Part shown: positions 61,415 to 64,000 of the stretch, one piece after another
How the letters are laid out: every line of letters begins with the position of its first letter
How positions within the stretch are numbered: the first letter of the stretch is position 1
Assembly (NCBI RefSeq): GCF_001458295.1
Contig: NZ_CYUD01000009.1
Location: 124,001-188,000 of the forward strand
Source of the DNA: Ruegeria denitrificans
GTDB taxonomy: Bacteria; Pseudomonadota; Alphaproteobacteria; Rhodobacterales; Rhodobacteraceae
Reading direction: 5' to 3'
Length of the DNA stretch: 64,000 nt
Translations under genes and position numbers: made by a program
The notes under the pieces: model-generated
The model's database searches: none
Told to the model about the DNA's origin: nothing
The model's input: the letters and a program-made list of their open reading frames with translations, nothing else

Positions 61415-62014
61415 ATGAGCGACGCGCAGGATCACAAGGAAAAGATGCAGAAGGTGCAGGCCCAGCATCGCAAGAAAGTTTCAGAGGCGGTCGATCCCGG
61501 CCGGGGACTGGTGCTGATCAACACCGGCAAGGGCAAGGGCAAATCCTCGGCCGCCTTTGGCGTGGTGATCCGGGCCCTGGGTTGGGGTCAGAAGGTCGCC
61601 GTGGTGCAGTTCATCAAGGGCAAATGGAAAACCGGCGAGAGGCGCTTCTTTGAGGATCGCGATCTGGTCACCTGGCACACGATGGGCGAGGGCTTTACAT
61701 GGGACACGCAGGACCGTGAGCGCGACATCGCCGCCGCCAACTCCGCCTTTGAAAAAGCTTGCGCGCTAATGGCCTGCGGAGAATACGATCTGGTGGTTCT
61801 GGATGAGATCAACATCGCCCTGCGCTATGAGTATTTGTCGGTTGAGCAGGTGATTGAGGGCCTCAAGTCGCGATCCGACAAAACCAGCGCGTTCCTGACC
61901 GGGCGTGACGCCCCGCAGGCGCTGCGCGACTATGCCGATCTGGTCACCGAGATGACCGAAGAAAAGCACCCCTTCCAAGCCGGGATCAAAGCCCAGCGCG
62001 GCGTGGATTTCTGA
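61415..62014 (+). CDS. cobO: Cob(I)yrinic acid a,c-diamide adenosyltransferase
   Basis: 199-residue CobA/CobO/BtuR-type adenosyltransferase that transfers the 5'-deoxyadenosyl group of ATP to cobalt in B12 synthesis. The P-loop is GKGKGKSSAAFGVV; further blocks are VAVVQFIKGKWKTGE, YDLVVLDEINIALRY and LTGRDAPQALRDYADLVTEM. Full family length. GAGGG precedes the ATG. Other cob genes are not in the window. A hairpin follows. Confidence 0.96.
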   Translation: MSDAQDHKEKMQKVQAQHRKKVSEAVDPGRGLVLINTGKGKGKSSAAFGVVIRALGWGQKVAVVQFIKGKWKTGERRFFEDRDLVTWHTMGEGFTWDTQDRERDIAAANSAFEKACALMACGEYDLVVLDEINIALRYEYLSVEQVIEGLKSRSDKTSAFLTGRDAPQALRDYADLVTEMTEEKHPFQAGIKAQRGVDF

Positions 62015-62026
62015 AAACAGTGTCTA

Positions 62027-62050
62027 AACAGCCCCAAAAAAGGGGCTGTT
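62027..62050 (+). terminator. Terminator after cobO
   Basis: AACAGCCCC-AAAAAA-GGGGCTGTT, 9-bp perfect stem with a 6-nt A loop, 12 nt after the cobO stop. Confidence 0.75.
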
Positions 62051-62246
62051 ACCCTGCCCGGTTTTCGTTGAGATACCTGATTGACCCGCGTTGGTTGGCA
62101 GCACTGTGTGGCAAACTCTCGGACCGTGCGCCGCTTGTCATCGGTTTTTTCTTCTCGACGTAGGCGCAAAAATCATCGTCACAGCAACAACCGCAGGCCG
62201 TGGCGGCCTCGTACCGCGCCATGATTTCATCCAGCGGATCGCCCAT
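62049..62246 (-). CDS. Small cysteine-rich hypothetical protein
   Basis: 65 residues: MGDPLDEIMARYEAATACG, then CCCDDDFCAYVEKKK, then a polar tail. Five cysteines in 10 residues suggest a metal site. GGAAGAG lies upstream of the ATG on the coding strand. Not recognised. Its end meets the cobO terminator, so it could be real, but the short length and lack of family support leave doubt. Confidence 0.4.
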   Translation of the reverse strand: MGDPLDEIMARYEAATACGCCCDDDFCAYVEKKKPMTSGARSESLPHSAANQRGSIRYLNENRAG

Positions 62247-62498
62247 GACATACTCTTCCTTACTTGTTGCGCTTCGTTCCCGAGGCGGCGGCGGGCTCTC
62301 ACCTTTTCATGCGCTAAACCCACAAACCGCCTCGAAACTTGGGGCCGGATGATACCACATCCAGCGTTATCTATTATCTGATTGTTTTAGTCGGGTTTCG
62401 CAAGAAAAAAATCTTCGCATGATCTACGTCCTGACTTGCTGACAGCACTGAGCCGCCTGTTGGCAAACAAGCGACTCAGGTAACAGAAGATTTCAGAC

Positions 62499-62864
62499 TC
62501 AGGCGGTTACGCCCTCTTCCGGCGAGCTGAGCGAGATAACGGCAACCACCGCCGCGCCGTTCAGCCAGTAGTAAATCGCATCCAGCCCCGAAAACCCAAA
62601 CAGGCTTGGCGCGGCCAGAAATGTGACACCGACCAGCAGGTCGACAGCAAGGTGGAACTTATAGGGCAGAACCCGCCAAATCCCGAGATGGTGATCCGTC
62701 AGAACAGTCAGAACCAACGCCGCGACGCCAGTGACCACCGATAGCCACAAGGCCATCGGGTTAGATTGTCCCAATCCCAGAACGAAAGGTAGCACCATCA
62801 GCGCCAGTGCGACCGGGTAATCAAGATATGCGTGCACAGTGCGGGTAACGAAACGGACAGACAT
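62499..62864 (-). CDS. SPW repeat membrane protein
   Basis: 121-residue integral membrane protein with four helices and the two halves typical of SPW proteins (PF03779): DYPVALALMVLPFVLG and LLVGVTFLAAPSLFGFSGLDAIYYWLNG. Function unknown. A good ribosome site (AGGAAAGG) precedes the ATG. It lies 109 nt downstream of the AraC-type regulator on the same strand, and its upstream region carries two direct repeats that also occur by the regulator gene, so it is probably the regulator's target. Confidence 0.82.
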   Translation of the reverse strand: MSVRFVTRTVHAYLDYPVALALMVLPFVLGLGQSNPMALWLSVVTGVAALVLTVLTDHHLGIWRVLPYKFHLAVDLLVGVTFLAAPSLFGFSGLDAIYYWLNGAAVVAVISLSSPEEGVTA

Positions 62865-62930
62865 TGATTTTTCCTTTCCTAACGTGGCATGGCACCAAAT
62901 TAGGTCGGTATGTTCGAACGTTTAATTCCG

Positions 62931-62960
62931 GATCGTTCGTGAGATATTGCAGATCGTTCA
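62931..62960 (-). promoter_or_regulatory. Operator-like direct repeats ahead of the SPW gene
   Basis: GATCGTTC at 62931-62938 and again at 62952-62959, 21 bp apart (two helix turns). The 13-mer TGCAGATCGTTCA at 62948-62960 is the exact reverse complement of a site upstream of the AraC gene. Confidence 0.6.
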
Positions 62961-62973
62961 GAGATAGAGCGGA

Positions 62974-63924
62974 TCAGTGCATTGACCGATAAGCTGCCGG
63001 TGACAAGCCAATCTGTTTCTTGAAGACGCGGGAAAAAGCGGCCTCAGAAGCATAACCGACCTCGGCCGCCGCATCCGCCACGTTCCAGCGATTTTCAGTC
63101 AGGCCGTGACAGGCGATCTGCATGCGCCAATCTGTCAGGTATTGCATGGGGGTCGTGTTCATTTTCTCGGCAAAAAGCTGCGCGAAGGCGGTACGGGACA
63201 TCCCCGCCTCGCGTGCCAGCGATTCCACGCTCCATTCCTGCGCCGGAGCCTGATGAAAGGCGGTTAGCGCGCGCGAAATACGCGGGTCAGCGAACCCGGC
63301 CAGCGCGGTATCGCTGGGGCTTTGGTATTCCAGATAGGCACGAATGGCCTGCGCAAACAGCACCTCGGACAGTTTCAGGGCGATCAGGTCGCCCCCAATC
63401 CGGGCACCGTTGATCTCGGACCCGATCATGCGCAGTGTGGCCTCGATCCAGGCACCAGCCTCTTCGCCGTAATTTTCGATCAGGATGTAAGGCGGCAACC
63501 GGTCAATCAGCATATGACCTGCGCCCCTTCGGCCCGGCGGGCCAGTGAACGAGAAATGGCCGCAGATTAACTGTGTGTCGCGACTTTTATCTTCGCCACC
63601 GTAAATCAGGACGCCATCGCCCTGATAGCCCGCCTCCTCCAGAACATGTTCAAGCGGTAAGGCGTCCAGCGGTTTGATTTCATTACACAGCAGCGCGTGC
63701 GCGGCCCCGTGCGGGATCAGGATCAGGTCGCCTTGCTTGAGCCGCAGCATTTCCCCTGTGTTAGAGACGTAAACTTTCAGTTCACCGCGCTGAACAAAGT
63801 GGAACCGGGCAACGTTTTGATAGGCGGGGACCTGGATACCGAAAGGCGGCGTGAACGACGTGCGGAAATAGAACGTTCCCCGTAGGGACAGACGGGTGAG
63901 GATATCGCTGAGCAGGTCCAACAT
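62974..63924 (-). CDS. AraC family transcriptional regulator with cupin sensor
   Basis: 316 residues. N-terminal AraC-binding-like cupin (about 15-190; LRGTFYFRTSFTPPFGIQVP, HFVQRGELKVYVSN, GDLILIPHGAAHAL) and C-terminal double HTH (about 215-312; SVESLAREAGMSRTAFAQLF and NVADAAAEVGYASEAAFSRVFKK). Probably a metabolite-responsive activator or repressor; the ligand is unknown. Shared repeats upstream of it and of the SPW gene imply self-regulation and control of that gene. Confidence 0.9.
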   Translation of the reverse strand: MLDLLSDILTRLSLRGTFYFRTSFTPPFGIQVPAYQNVARFHFVQRGELKVYVSNTGEMLRLKQGDLILIPHGAAHALLCNEIKPLDALPLEHVLEEAGYQGDGVLIYGGEDKSRDTQLICGHFSFTGPPGRRGAGHMLIDRLPPYILIENYGEEAGAWIEATLRMIGSEINGARIGGDLIALKLSEVLFAQAIRAYLEYQSPSDTALAGFADPRISRALTAFHQAPAQEWSVESLAREAGMSRTAFAQLFAEKMNTTPMQYLTDWRMQIACHGLTENRWNVADAAAEVGYASEAAFSRVFKKQIGLSPAAYRSMH

Positions 63925-63964
63925 GGCTGTAACCTATACCCGCATGCGCCATCGTCCAGCCTGT

Positions 63965-63994
63965 TGAACGATCTGCACAAGAACTTGAACGGCA
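63965..63994 (-). promoter_or_regulatory. Operator-like direct repeats ahead of the AraC gene
   Basis: GAACGATC at 63966-63973 and GAACGGCA at 63987-63994, again 21 bp apart. TGAACGATCTGCA (63965-63977) equals the reverse complement of 62948-62960. It is 41-70 nt upstream of the regulator's ATG. Confidence 0.6.
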
Positions 63995-64000
63995 GGCAAA

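Overview
The window looks like a chromosomal segment of a marine Rhodobacteraceae (Roseobacter-group) alphaproteobacterium. Evidence: a high-GC backbone, a petABC cytochrome bc1 operon with a Tat-dependent Rieske protein, a Rhodobacter-type porin, DnaE2/ImuB mutasome genes, GTTC-N7-GTTC type LexA boxes, a glutathione-dependent formaldehyde dehydrogenase, type II lumazine synthase and an ExbB-ExbD-ExbD-TonB cluster. Strain or species cannot be named from the sequence alone.

Layout. 1-17.6 kb: UMF1-type MFS permease (cut by the window edge), YggT, RecQ, YaaA, a VOC protein, a soluble hybrid histidine kinase, an exported hydratase-like protein, the four-gene MoxR / DUF58 / DUF4159 / large membrane protein operon (each junction a 4-nt overlap), DUF1285, an EamA transporter, hydroxypyruvate isomerase and DUF2798. 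17.6-31.6 kb: polA, a YrbL-like kinase-fold protein, a zf-CHCC protein, an ABC ATPase, DUF1203, a C-terminally shortened dnaE2, group III truncated haemoglobin, an EamA transporter, a NYN-domain RNase-like protein, class III alcohol dehydrogenase, an I78-type lipoprotein and imuB. dnaE2 and imuB carry near-identical LexA-type operators although they are separated, and no imuA is seen.

31.6-36.7 kb: an SDR gene diverges from a tightly overlapping five-gene operon (FAD amine-oxidase-like protein, chalcone-isomerase-like protein, GPH-type MFS, two DUF3833 proteins). Two divergent TGATCC-N16-CGTA promoters lie between them, the form expected for the RpoE-ChrR (ECF11, singlet oxygen) sigma factor. 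36.7-41.1 kb: porin and the TonB/ExbD/ExbD/ExbB/secreted-protein operon.

41.6-50.5 kb: an 8.8-kb integrative element in the 3' end of tRNA-Lys(TTT). It has a tyrosine integrase, a long non-coding stretch with DnaA-box-like sites, an unknown gene, an AlpA-like HTH protein, a small conserved mobile-element protein, a Rep_trans-type replication initiator preceded by an 11-bp perfect hairpin, and a 1171-residue membrane-inserted KAP P-loop NTPase as apparent cargo. The KAP protein is the best candidate in this window for an undescribed (possibly anti-phage) system. The element carries no relaxase, capsid or terminase gene.

50.5-64 kb: dapF-mtaB, a cupin gene broken by an in-frame TGA, petC-petB-petA (minus strand), a cytochrome c, a GST, an FMN riboswitch with ribH2, aroC, an HD phosphohydrolase, an EamA transporter, cobO, an SPW-repeat membrane protein, and an AraC regulator. 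A shared 13-bp operator-like sequence lies upstream of both the AraC and SPW genes. No rRNA genes, CRISPR arrays or insertion sequences were seen.
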